Under the pieces are notes generated by a model. That model was not told the DNA's origin and did not search any database. It worked only from the letters and a program-made list of their open reading frames with translations. From Microbacterium sp. (lineage in GTDB: Bacteria > Actinomycetota > Actinomycetes > Actinomycetales > Microbacteriaceae), in the NCBI RefSeq assembly GCF_031179285.1, contig NZ_JAPSHY010000013.1, positions 1 through 48,237 on the forward strand: a stretch of DNA of 48,237 nt. Direction: 5' to 3'. The stretch's first letter is position 1. Every line of letters starts with the position of its first letter. Below are positions 32,346-40,445 of the stretch, one piece after another. A program made the position numbers and the translations under genes.

Positions 32346-32377
32346 GACTCGCCTCACCGGCATACTGGGAGCATGCC
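32326..32377. repeat. 52-bp imperfect direct repeat, copy 2 (functional tetR promoter)
   Basis: Matches 30016-30067 at 45 of 52 positions with a constant offset of 2310. Contains the TetR operator (32335-32352), CATACT at 32361-32366 as a likely -10 box and the tetR ATG at 32373, only 6 bases after it, suggesting a leaderless message. Confidence 0.85.
32335..32352. promoter_or_regulatory. TetR operator copy 3 (tetR promoter)
   Basis: GCGAGTCGACAGACTCGC: perfect 7-base arms GCGAGTC / GACTCGC around GACA. It sits where the tetR -35 box is expected, so bound TetR would block its own promoter and also the first candidate ECF42 -35 box. Confidence 0.8.
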
Positions 32378-33044
32378 ACGCGAACTCTCTGCGTATCACC
32401 GCCGGATGGCGGCGACCAATCGAGCGACGATCCTCGAGGCCGCCACCGAGCTCTTCCTCGAACTCGGCTTCGATCGAACGTCGCTGGCGCAGGTCGCCGC
32501 CCGCGCGGGGGTGTCGAAGGCGACCCTGTTCAAGCAGTTCCCCACCAAGGCGGAGCTGTTCACAGCCATGGTGCTGCGTGCGGGCGAGGCGCACGGCAGC
32601 GAGAGTCTGCAGGCGCCTGCCGGCGACTTCCGATCCGGCCTGGTGGTACTCGGCACGGCATACGTCGAGCTGCTCTCCCGTCCGCGGATGGCGGAGTTGA
32701 TCCGCGCCGTCATCACGGAGTCCTCACGATTCCCCGAGCTGCGGGAGCAGACGTTCGACTTCGGCACGCTGCCGGTGCTGCGGGCCCTCCGGCAGTTCCT
32801 CGAGGCGGCGAACGAACGGGGCGACGCGCAGGTGGACGATCTCGACGTCGCTTCCGCGCAGTTCCTCGGGATGATCGCCACTGTCGTGTTCTGGCCGCGT
32901 CTCGTCCATGGGAACTGGTCGCTGACCGACGACGAGACGTCTCGAACCGTCGACGAGGCCGCCCGGACGATCACCGCCCGATACGGTACGAGCATTCGGA
33001 GACCTGCTCGAGGTGCCGATCGCGTGAACGAGCGAGCCCGCTGA
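32373..33044 (+). CDS. TetR-family transcriptional repressor
   Basis: 223 residues from ATG 32373 (MPRELSAYHRRMAATNRATI). The helix-turn-helix reads ELGFDRTSLAQVAARAGVSK, then ATLFKQFPTKAELF, the TetR signature. The C-terminal dimer/ligand domain is of the AefR/C_8 kind (LIRAVITESSRFPELREQTF). An in-frame ATG at 32406 is an alternative start. Its stop overlaps the next ATG (TGATG), so it is coupled to the serine hydrolase. Operators of matching symmetry lie in front of tetR and the reductase at 29943, which are its probable regulon. Confidence 0.9.
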   Translation: MPRELSAYHRRMAATNRATILEAATELFLELGFDRTSLAQVAARAGVSKATLFKQFPTKAELFTAMVLRAGEAHGSESLQAPAGDFRSGLVVLGTAYVELLSRPRMAELIRAVITESSRFPELREQTFDFGTLPVLRALRQFLEAANERGDAQVDDLDVASAQFLGMIATVVFWPRLVHGNWSLTDDETSRTVDEAARTITARYGTSIRRPARGADRVNERAR

Positions 33045-34036
33045 TGGCGGCATACACGGCGGCGTTCGAATGGGCGCAGAGGCACGTCGCAGCCGGCCGG
33101 CTGCCGACGGCGGTGCTCGGAGTGGCCAGGGCAGACGGCATCGTCGCCCTCGACGCCTTCGGTGACGTGACAGCGGATGCCGTCTACCCGCTGTTCTCCA
33201 TCACGAAAGTCCTCACCGGAATCACGGCAGCGCGCGCCGTCGAACGGGGCCTGCTGACGACGCAGACGCCTCTCACGGATGCACTGCCTGAATTCGGGGC
33301 ATCTCGGCCGGACGTGGTGCGGCTGGGTCATCTGGTCAGCCACACGTCGGGCATCTCGGAACCGCCCCTGGACACCGAGATACCGCTGCGCACCGAACTT
33401 CTGACCCGCGGGCGGGATTTCGCCGCTGGGACCGCCTCACGCTACTCGACCATCGCCTTCGAGGGGATCGCGGCGCTCATCGAGCACGCCACGGGAGCGT
33501 CCTGGGACGAGGGTGTCCGACGCTGGGCCTCCTCCATCGGAGCGGGCGGCCTGACGCTCGATCCCGACGAACCCGTCGATGTCGTCGATGCCCGCAGGGC
33601 CGGCGTCGACATGGCACGGTTCCGTGCCACCCGTGCACCGGGTGCCGGCCTTCACGGACGGGCGGAGGATCTGCTGCGTATCGGGGCCGAACTGCTGCGG
33701 ATCCACGGATCCACGGCGCGCGATCAGGCACGAACGCACGAGAGCATCCTCACCCCGGCGGGCCTTGCGATGATGCGCACCTCCCTGACCGGCGACATCC
33801 CGCGGTTCGATCCCTACCCCGCCACCGACGGTCAGGATTGGGGCTTCACGCTCAACCTTCGAACCCGGGCCCCCGGTCTCATCGACCGGGATGTCTACGG
33901 CCACTCCGGCTGGTCCGGCACGGAATTCTGGGTGCACCCGGGCGCCGGTGTCTGCTGGGTGCTGCTGACGAACAGTGTCTCGCGCCATGGGGTCGACGCC
34001 GATGCCCTCGACAACACGGTGGTGTCGGCGATCTGA
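33044..34036 (+). CDS. Serine hydrolase of the class C beta-lactamase family
   Basis: 330 residues. The catalytic S-x-x-K is in YPLFSITKVLTGITAA (Ser near residue 51). The second motif appears as RYSTIAFEGIAALIEHATG, Y-S-T where class C enzymes have Y-x-N. The late HxG-like block is VYGHSGWSGTEFWVHPGAG. There is no signal peptide, which favours a cytoplasmic esterase/peptidase rather than a secreted beta-lactamase. The start overlaps the tetR stop by one base; the pair is co-transcribed. The substrate is unknown, and the TetR ligand may be its substrate or product. Confidence 0.88.
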   Translation: MAAYTAAFEWAQRHVAAGRLPTAVLGVARADGIVALDAFGDVTADAVYPLFSITKVLTGITAARAVERGLLTTQTPLTDALPEFGASRPDVVRLGHLVSHTSGISEPPLDTEIPLRTELLTRGRDFAAGTASRYSTIAFEGIAALIEHATGASWDEGVRRWASSIGAGGLTLDPDEPVDVVDARRAGVDMARFRATRAPGAGLHGRAEDLLRIGAELLRIHGSTARDQARTHESILTPAGLAMMRTSLTGDIPRFDPYPATDGQDWGFTLNLRTRAPGLIDRDVYGHSGWSGTEFWVHPGAGVCWVLLTNSVSRHGVDADALDNTVVSAI

Positions 34037-34060
34037 CCGGGTGCCGCTCGGGTTCGGCTC

Positions 34061-35287
34061 TCACGTCCCTCGGACGCGCGCCTTCACGGGCAGCCTGCTC
34101 CAGAGGACCAGTCCGCCCACTCCGAGAGCGCATGCGGCGAGGAACCAGACGGTGGGGTGCGCTGTCGAGACGCCGAAGGATGCGACGAAGGGTGCCGCCA
34201 GCGACCCCGCGATCATGGTCGCAGCCCCCAGCACCGAGGCTGCGGTACCAGCTCGTTCACCGTGATCCTGCAGCGCCGATGCCTGCAGGCACGGCGACAG
34301 CACACCGAAGGATGCCGTGAAGCAGAACAGCGGTGCGATGAAGGCCCCGAGCGCGCCTGCGGGGGCTGCGAAGACGGCGACGGCGAGCGCGATGACCGAG
34401 CCCACCGCCCCGAGCGCGCCGACGCCGATGACCTTCTGAAGGCCCCAGCGACCGCTCAGCCGAGCACTGATCTGCGCACCGACGATCATCACGGCGCCGT
34501 GGCCGCCGAAGACCAGGGCGTATTCGGTCGGATCCAGCCCGTAGGCGTCCTGGAACAGGAACGCCGATGACGCCATGTAGCCCATCATCCCCGCCCACAG
34601 CAGGGTGTTGGCGGCAAGCGGGAAACGGTACCCGGCATCCGCGAACATCGCCCAGTAATCGGAGGCGAGTGCGCGGACCGTACCCGCGCTGCGAGACTCG
34701 GCCGCATGCGTCTCGTGCGGTGCGACCGCGATGGCGACGGCGGCGGCCAGCACCGCGCCGAACGCGACGAGGATCCAGAAGAGACCGCGCCAATCGGTGA
34801 GCTGCAACAGCACGGCGCCCAGCGCCGGTGAGGCGACGACGAACGTGCCGTTGATCAGCTGCAGCCGCGCGAGCAGCCGGACCATCCGGGCGCCGGCGGC
34901 GCAGTCCCGGACGATCGCCAGTGTGATGACCGCGCTCGCCGAGGCGCCGATCCCCTGCACCACTCGCGCGGCGATCAGCACGTCGATGGTGGGAGCCGTG
35001 GCGCACACGACCGAAGCCACGACGTACAACCCCAGCACCGCGACAAGCGGCCGCATCCGCCCGACTCTATCCGAGAGGGGCCCTGCCGTCAGCTGCCCCA
35101 CCGCCATCCCGAAGAACGCACCGGTGAGGGTGAACGACACCTGGGCCGGGGGTGCGTCGAGGCTCTCCGCGATCCCGGGAAACGCCGGCAGGTACAGGTC
35201 CATCGTGAGGGGCCAGATCGCCTGCACGAAGCCCAGGACGATGAGGAACAGCGCGGAGGGCGCGGACACCCCGGCTCTACCAGGCAT
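34061..35287 (-). CDS. MFS transporter, Bcr/CflA (DHA1) type
   Basis: 408 residues with 12 predicted helices. SALFLIVLGFVQAIWPLTMD, then LYLPAFPGIAESL, and the MFS motif A GPLSDRVGRMRPL are typical of Bcr/CflA multidrug exporters. The start ATG 35287 has GGAGG just upstream and overlaps the end of the aldo/keto reductase gene; GTG 35269 is an alternative. It is last in the GH42-AKR-MFS operon, so export or import of a sugar derivative is possible, but the sequence class points to drug-type efflux. Confidence 0.87.
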   Translation of the reverse strand: MPGRAGVSAPSALFLIVLGFVQAIWPLTMDLYLPAFPGIAESLDAPPAQVSFTLTGAFFGMAVGQLTAGPLSDRVGRMRPLVAVLGLYVVASVVCATAPTIDVLIAARVVQGIGASASAVITLAIVRDCAAGARMVRLLARLQLINGTFVVASPALGAVLLQLTDWRGLFWILVAFGAVLAAAVAIAVAPHETHAAESRSAGTVRALASDYWAMFADAGYRFPLAANTLLWAGMMGYMASSAFLFQDAYGLDPTEYALVFGGHGAVMIVGAQISARLSGRWGLQKVIGVGALGAVGSVIALAVAVFAAPAGALGAFIAPLFCFTASFGVLSPCLQASALQDHGERAGTAASVLGAATMIAGSLAAPFVASFGVSTAHPTVWFLAACALGVGGLVLWSRLPVKARVRGT

Positions 35288-36242
35288 ATGCCTCCGGTGC
35301 GGGGCCCCCGGGCCCCGGCCAGATCCTGTCGAGTTCGGCGAGGTCATCGCCGTCGAGTTCGATCTCGAGCGATGCCAGAGCGCTGGTCAGGTGCGACATC
35401 CGTCGGGGCCCGACGATCGGCGCAGTGACGACGGGCTGGTGCAGCAGCCACGCGAGCCCGAGGGCCGCGGGATCGACGCCGCGTTCGTCCGCGAAGCGCT
35501 CGTATCGCTCGATCTGTTCCCGCCGCTCACCGAGGCGGGACGCGTCACTGCGGGAGGTGTCGCTCTTGCGCAGCACGCCGGCGAGCTCGCCGCCGGCGAG
35601 CGGCGACCAGGGCAGCAGCCCCATGCCGTATGCGGATGCCGCGGGCACCACCTCGAGTTCCACGGTGCGCTTGACGAGGCTGTACACGGACTGCTCCGTC
35701 ACGAGCGGAGCTGCATGTCGTGCGGCGGCGGTCTCCTGGTACTGGGCGATGTTCCACCCGGCGAAGTTCGACGATCCGGCGTAGATGACCTTCCCCTGAT
35801 CGACGAGGCGGGCGAACGCGTCGAGGACCTCATCGACGTGCACGGCCCTGTCGATGTGGTGCATCTGATAGAGGTCGATGCGGTCGGTCTGCAGCCGGCG
35901 GAGCGAAGCGTCGATGGCCTGCCGGATGTTCAACGATGACAGGCCGCGGTCGTTCTCACCCGGCCCCATCGGCTCGTACACCTTGGTGGCGAGGACGATC
36001 TCGTCGCGGTGACCCCGTGAGGAGAGCCATCTGCCGACCAGCTCCTCGGTCTGTCCGCGCTCGTCACCCCAGGGCGGCCCGCCGTAGACGTCGGCGGTGT
36101 CGAAGAAGTTCACCCCCGACGCGAACGCGGCATCGAGGATCGCGAATGACTCCTCTTCGCCGATCACGGGGCCCATGTTCATGGTTCCCAGCGCGATGCG
36201 GCTCACTCGCGCGCCCGCCCGGCCCAGGCGTGTGTACTTCAT
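35277..36242 (-). CDS. Aldo/keto reductase
   Basis: 321 residues. A (beta/alpha)8 NADPH-dependent reductase: MKYTRLGRAGARVSRIALGT start, then the catalytic tetrad Asp and Tyr in FFDTADVYGG, Lys in VLATKVYEP and His in LYQMHHIDRA. The cofactor loop GPRRMSHLTSALASLEIELD is near the C terminus. It overlaps the GH42 gene by ATGA (36242-36239) and the MFS gene by about 11 bp. The context suggests it acts on a sugar or aglycone freed by the beta-galactosidase. Confidence 0.93.
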   Translation of the reverse strand: MKYTRLGRAGARVSRIALGTMNMGPVIGEEESFAILDAAFASGVNFFDTADVYGGPPWGDERGQTEELVGRWLSSRGHRDEIVLATKVYEPMGPGENDRGLSSLNIRQAIDASLRRLQTDRIDLYQMHHIDRAVHVDEVLDAFARLVDQGKVIYAGSSNFAGWNIAQYQETAAARHAAPLVTEQSVYSLVKRTVELEVVPAASAYGMGLLPWSPLAGGELAGVLRKSDTSRSDASRLGERREQIERYERFADERGVDPAALGLAWLLHQPVVTAPIVGPRRMSHLTSALASLEIELDGDDLAELDRIWPGPGGPAPEAYAW

Positions 36243-38230
36243 CGTGTCTCCCCCTCAGTGCGGATGATCGCCCATTCGAACGGCTGCAGGCGCACCTGAG
36301 TGACCGGCTGCCCTGTCGAGATGTCCGTGCCCGAGATCGGAACTTCGACATCGGTGACGCCGTGATTCACGATGGTCACGTGGTCACCGCGCCGGCTCAC
36401 GTCGACGAAGGAAACGGGCTCGCCTTCGAGCAGCGGGGCGATGGCGCGGTGTTCGGAGAGCGATTCCAGGATGGCGCGGGCCGCCGGCGCATCAGGGATC
36501 GTCGCGAGATAGTCGGCATGGCCGTCACCGAACGCGTGACGGGTCAGTGCCGGTGCGCCCGCCTCCCGCCCGTCGACGAACCGGCCGATCACCTCGGCAC
36601 CGCGCAGCCGGATCACCTCGGCGGCGGTGTGGCCACCCAAGTCTCCGAACGGAGTGCGCACGGTCACGGCATCCAGCCCCGGACCGTGGCCGCCCCCGGC
36701 GGGCACGAGAGCACCGAACTCGAGCGTCTCGACGCCCAGCACCTCCCGGAGTGCCACAGTGAAGCCGCCGTCGCGGAATGCGCAGTCCGCGTCGACGACG
36801 TCGGAGAACGCGGTGACCACCAGGTGACCGCCGGCCTCCACATACCGCTGAAGGGCGGCGGCGGTGCGATCGTCGACGAGGAAGAGGCTCGGGGCGATGA
36901 CAAGGTCATACCGGGAGAGGTCCTCGTCGCCGCGGACGAGGTCGACCGGCAGGTGAAGCTGCTGCGCGGCGCCGTGCCACGTTCGCACATGCCTCTCGTA
37001 GTCGACGATCGTGGGCAGGTCCGGACTGCTCGACGCCCACCAGCTGTCCCACCGGAAGACGAGCGCGATGCGCGCGCCGCTGGGTCCGGCCGGCAGCTCC
37101 GGCAGCGACCGCAGCGTCTCGCCGAGGTGCACGACTTCGCGCCAGATCCGGGTGTCCGTGCCGGCGTGCGGCAGCATCGCCGAATGGAACTTCTCGGCAC
37201 CGCGCCGCGATTGACGCCATTGGAAGAACAGGATGCCGTCGGCGCCGCGACCCACCGACTGCATCGAGAGCGCCTCTGCCTGCCCAGGAGCCTTGGGGGC
37301 GTTGGTGAGGCGGGAGTTGGCGGCCTCGGTGGCCTGTTCCATCACGAGCCACGGCTGCCCCGGCCTGAGCGAACGCATGAGGTCCCTCGTGAACGCCGAG
37401 TCCAGATAGGCGGCAGGGTCGTTCGGGTCGGGATACGTGTCGTCCGAGATGATGTCCACCTCCTGAGCCCAGCGCCAGTAGTCAGCGGCGGGGAAGGCGC
37501 CCATGAAGTTCGTCGTGATGGGCTGAGTCGCTCCGGCATCCCGGAGGATGTCGCGCTCCATCACGAACAACTCCAGCAGCGCGTCCGAGGTGAATCGGCG
37601 GAAATCGAGTTCGGCGGCGGGATTGTGGATGTAGGGCGCGCGGCGTGGAAGGGGAACGTCGTCGAACGATCCGAAGCTCTGCGACCAGAACACCGTGCCC
37701 CATGCCGAATTGAGAGTATCGATATCGCGGTACTTCGCCTCGAGCCACCGCCGGAACGCCCGCTCGGCGTTCTCGGAGTAGTCGTAGTGCAGGTGGCAGC
37801 CGTACTCGTTGTTGACGTGCCACATCTGCACGGCGGGGTGCTGTGCGTACCTCGCCGCCATCACTGTGACGAGGTCGGCGGCGAGCCGGCGGTAATCGGG
37901 AGAGGTCGGCGCGTAGTGCTGACGACTGCCCGGGGAGTACACGACGCCCTCGTGGTCGCGCGGCAGCATCTGCGGGTAAGCGGTCGTGGCCCAGGGCGGT
38001 GGGGAAGCGGTCGCCGTCGCCAGGTCCACCGCGATGCCGGCGTCGTGCAGCAGATCGAGGACTTCGTCCAGCCACCGCCAGTCGAACTCGCCTTCGCGCG
38101 GCTGGATGCGCGCCCAGGCGAAGACGCCGACCGTGACCATGGTGACGCCGGCTTCCTGCATCCGCTCGATGTCCTCCCGCCAGATCGCGGGATCCCACTG
38201 CTCGGGGTAGTAGTCGCCGCCGTAGTGCAT
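36239..38230 (-). CDS. GH42 beta-galactosidase
   Basis: 663 residues. MHYGGDYYPEQWDPAIWRED is the GH42 N terminus. The acid/base is E142 in MWHVNNEYGC and the nucleophile E298 in WLVMEQATEAANS. The trimerisation domain (ALVFRWDSWWASSS onward) and C-terminal beta domain are complete, so the length is right for the family. It has no signal peptide and is cytoplasmic, so it probably acts on imported short beta-galactosides. It heads a three-gene operon with the AKR and MFS genes, 61 bp after the sugar operon repressor and separated from it by a hairpin. Confidence 0.95.
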   Translation of the reverse strand: MHYGGDYYPEQWDPAIWREDIERMQEAGVTMVTVGVFAWARIQPREGEFDWRWLDEVLDLLHDAGIAVDLATATASPPPWATTAYPQMLPRDHEGVVYSPGSRQHYAPTSPDYRRLAADLVTVMAARYAQHPAVQMWHVNNEYGCHLHYDYSENAERAFRRWLEAKYRDIDTLNSAWGTVFWSQSFGSFDDVPLPRRAPYIHNPAAELDFRRFTSDALLELFVMERDILRDAGATQPITTNFMGAFPAADYWRWAQEVDIISDDTYPDPNDPAAYLDSAFTRDLMRSLRPGQPWLVMEQATEAANSRLTNAPKAPGQAEALSMQSVGRGADGILFFQWRQSRRGAEKFHSAMLPHAGTDTRIWREVVHLGETLRSLPELPAGPSGARIALVFRWDSWWASSSPDLPTIVDYERHVRTWHGAAQQLHLPVDLVRGDEDLSRYDLVIAPSLFLVDDRTAAALQRYVEAGGHLVVTAFSDVVDADCAFRDGGFTVALREVLGVETLEFGALVPAGGGHGPGLDAVTVRTPFGDLGGHTAAEVIRLRGAEVIGRFVDGREAGAPALTRHAFGDGHADYLATIPDAPAARAILESLSEHRAIAPLLEGEPVSFVDVSRRGDHVTIVNHGVTDVEVPISGTDISTGQPVTQVRLQPFEWAIIRTEGETR

Positions 38231-38254
38231 CGTCGTCCTTCGTTCGAATCTGAG

Positions 38255-38283
38255 CGCTCCTCGGCCGCGCGGGTCGAGGAGCG
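38255..38283 (-). terminator. Hairpin between the sugar operon and GH42 gene
   Basis: CGCTCCTCG / CGAGGAGCG, a perfect 9-bp stem with 11-base GC-rich loop, placed 8 bases after the LacI stop (38292) and 25 bases before the GH42 start. It probably ends the eight-gene operon, though read-through into GH42 is possible. Confidence 0.55.
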
Positions 38284-38291
38284 ACGGGGTG

Positions 38292-39296
38292 TCAGTGGTT
38301 CCGGGTGGATTGCCTGTGTACCAGGGCGGGCTGGAAGCGCACGGACTCCAGCTCGTCGGCGGGGCTCGACAGCGCCGACAGCAGAAGCCCCGCCGCTCGG
38401 CGCCCCATCTCGACGCTCGGTTGGCTCACGGATGTCAACGGGACGATGGCGGACCCTGCGAAGTCGATGTCGTCGTAGCCGACGATCGCGATGTCGTCCG
38501 GCACCGACACCCCGTGGTGGATGAGACTCTGCATGATGCCGAGGGCGACCTCATCGTTGCCGCCGAAGATCCCGTCCGGCCGGTCCGCGGCGTCCATCGC
38601 CGCGATGCGATCGCCGATCTCGCGGCCCAGGCGCACGCTCAGGGTCGTCGTCTCGATGAGACTGAAGCGCGCGCCGGCTCGTTTCACGGCGCGCTCCGCG
38701 CCTTCGAATCGCTCGCGCATCTGCGCGACCCGGAACGGGCCGCCGACGAAGGCCACATGCCGGGCTCCGCCGGCGAGAAGGTGGTCCGCCGCCATCGCGC
38801 CGCCTCGGACGTCGTCCAGCGATACCGACAGGTGCACGCCGGAAGGGTCGGCGCGGTCGACGAGCACGATGGGCACGCCACGCTTGTCGAACCGGTCCAG
38901 GCCCGACAGGTCGTCAGACACCGGCGCCAGCAGGATGCCGTCGAGCCGCTGCCGGTCGAAGAGATCGAGGTACCGGGACTCCCGCTCGTGCGAGTCGTAG
39001 CTGTTGCCCACGATCACCGCGAAGCCCGATTGCTCGGCCACCTCTTCGGCTCCGAGGACGGCACCCGAGAAGAACGGGTTCGTGATGTTGATGACGGCCA
39101 TGCCGATCGCGTCGCTGCGCCCCGCTCGCAGCTGCCGGGCCGCGACATTCGGGACGTAGCCCAGGTCTTCTATCGCCTGGTGGACACGCCGTGCGGCGGA
39201 CGCCGACACCAGCTCCGGGCGATTGAGGACGTTCGAGACGGTGGCGACGGACAGTCCTGCCCGCCGCGCGACATCGCGGATGCCGACATCACCCAC
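38292..39296 (-). CDS. LacI-family repressor at the end of the sugar operon
   Basis: 334 residues from GTG 39296 (VGDVGIRDVARRAGLSVATV). The HTH continues SNVLNRPELVSASAARRVHQ, with the hinge helix NVAARQLRAGRSD. The sensor domain includes GMAVINITNPFFSG and VALGIMQSLIHHGVSVPDDI. The start lies within the end of the upstream gene (8-bp overlap). It is the last gene of the operon whose promoter carries tandem TGAAACGTTT operators 6 kb upstream, so a negative feedback loop is likely. An upstream extension to 39512 is the shadow of the neighbouring gene. Confidence 0.92.
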   Translation of the reverse strand: MGDVGIRDVARRAGLSVATVSNVLNRPELVSASAARRVHQAIEDLGYVPNVAARQLRAGRSDAIGMAVINITNPFFSGAVLGAEEVAEQSGFAVIVGNSYDSHERESRYLDLFDRQRLDGILLAPVSDDLSGLDRFDKRGVPIVLVDRADPSGVHLSVSLDDVRGGAMAADHLLAGGARHVAFVGGPFRVAQMRERFEGAERAVKRAGARFSLIETTTLSVRLGREIGDRIAAMDAADRPDGIFGGNDEVALGIMQSLIHHGVSVPDDIAIVGYDDIDFAGSAIVPLTSVSQPSVEMGRRAAGLLLSALSSPADELESVRFQPALVHRQSTRNH

Positions 39297-39756
39297 GTCG
39301 GCCCCCGACCCGTCCGAGGCTCGCCAGCAGCTCGATCCGGGCGTCGATCTTCTGCTCAGCCGGACCGTGCACGATGCTGACCTGCCATGGTGCCGATGCG
39401 GAAAGGCGGACGCCGTCGTCCGTGATTCGGAGGCCATTGCCCGGGACGAGTGCCACTCCGCTCGTGCGGACGGAATCGCCGCGTTCCTCCCAGCTGCCGG
39501 CTCCGGCCGCACGGACGAGGATGCCCTCCTCGTCGAGGCGGAGCGAGGCCGCGAGCCTGCCGTGACTGAAGATGCCGAGTTCGTCTGGGTTCACGGACGC
39601 AAGCATGAGGTATCCGGCGACGAGCCGCCACATCGGAGCCGCGGAGACATGGACGTCCGAGAAGGCGCCGAGCTCTTCTGTCGCGTCCGAGCTGCTCAGC
39701 CGGATGACTTCATAGTCGATGGCATCGATCGTGATTCCGTTCCAGGTGCTTCTCAC
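39289..39756 (-). CDS. Hypothetical protein of the sugar operon
   Basis: 155 residues from GTG 39756 (VRSTWNGITIDAIDYEVIRL). Not recognised; strongly beta-patterned (LRITDDGVRLSASAPWQVSI), so probably a compact beta-sandwich or jelly-roll domain, with no signal peptide or membrane helix. It overlaps the ThuA-like gene by GTGA and the lacI start by 8 bp, so it is an integral operon member. A carbohydrate-binding or lactonase-accessory role would fit the neighbours, but nothing in the sequence proves it. Confidence 0.72.
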   Translation of the reverse strand: MRSTWNGITIDAIDYEVIRLSSSDATEELGAFSDVHVSAAPMWRLVAGYLMLASVNPDELGIFSHGRLAASLRLDEEGILVRAAGAGSWEERGDSVRTSGVALVPGNGLRITDDGVRLSASAPWQVSIVHGPAEQKIDARIELLASLGRVGGRRG

Positions 39757-40445
39757 GCGTTGTCCCCCGGCACGGCGAGGAGCGCCGCTGCGGTCGCGGC
39801 GAGCCAGGCGCTGTGAGCCTCGCTCTCGAACGATTCGACCCCGTGACCGAGGGCGTCGTAGACGACGGCACCGCCGGCCGGACCTCCCGCCGCCCACCAG
39901 ACCAGCGGATGGACGGTTCCGTCCTCGGTGTGACGCGCCAGGACGTGCACGTCCTCGCGGATCTCGAGCGCCGAATACCGCTCGTCGTAGACGAAGAAGT
40001 CTTCCTCGAACGGCACCGATCCCGCCGGTGCCGCCGCCGCAGGCGTCGCCTGGATGAGGGCGTTCCCGATCTGCGGGTGCATCGTCACTCCGGGAATCCA
40101 GCGACCGCCGAGGATGCGGTGCCAGCGATCATCATCGCGGAAGGCGAGGGAACTCGAGTGCATGGCGATGATCGGTCGTCCGGCGCGGTGGTGCGCCTCG
40201 ATCGCATCGACCTGCGCCGTCGACGGGTGCGGCGGGACCGCCAGGTCACCGCTGACGTTGAGGATCAGCAGGTCGGCGTCCGCCCAGGCGCCGACGTCGT
40301 CGGTTTTCGCGATCCGCACCTCGCCGGCGCCGTTGACGACGTCTGCGATCGCCGCCGAGGTCGCATCGAGCGCATGCCATGGATCGGCGTGCTCGTCGGC
40401 GCCGCTCACGATGACGATCCGACCCGCGCTGCCCGCCTCAGTCAT
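39753..40445 (-). CDS. ThuA-like (class I glutamine-amidotransferase-like) protein
   Basis: 230 residues. IVIVSGADEHADPWHALDAT, DADLLILNVSGDL and GRPIIAMHSSSLAFRDDDRW give the ThuA flavodoxin-like fold with the nucleophile elbow carrying Ser (HSSS) instead of Cys. HPQIGNALIQ and VWWAAGGPAGGAVVYDALGH (with His) complete the site. ThuA proteins occur in trehalose-type and other sugar catabolic operons; their chemistry is poorly known. It overlaps the aldose-dehydrogenase-like gene by 8 bp. Confidence 0.87.
   Translation of the reverse strand: MTEAGSAGRIVIVSGADEHADPWHALDATSAAIADVVNGAGEVRIAKTDDVGAWADADLLILNVSGDLAVPPHPSTAQVDAIEAHHRAGRPIIAMHSSSLAFRDDDRWHRILGGRWIPGVTMHPQIGNALIQATPAAAAPAGSVPFEEDFFVYDERYSALEIREDVHVLARHTEDGTVHPLVWWAAGGPAGGAVVYDALGHGVESFESEAHSAWLAATAAALLAVPGDNA

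Noticed and set aside
32119..32353. Possible small gene between the sigma factor and tetR
   Set aside because: No ribosome-binding site or family pattern. The 283-bp gap is better explained by divergent promoters, a TetR operator and the repeat.
35936..38524. 862-codon open frame on the plus strand
   Set aside because: Antisense to the complete GH42 gene, whose catalytic motifs are intact on the minus strand. The long frame results from high GC at third positions.
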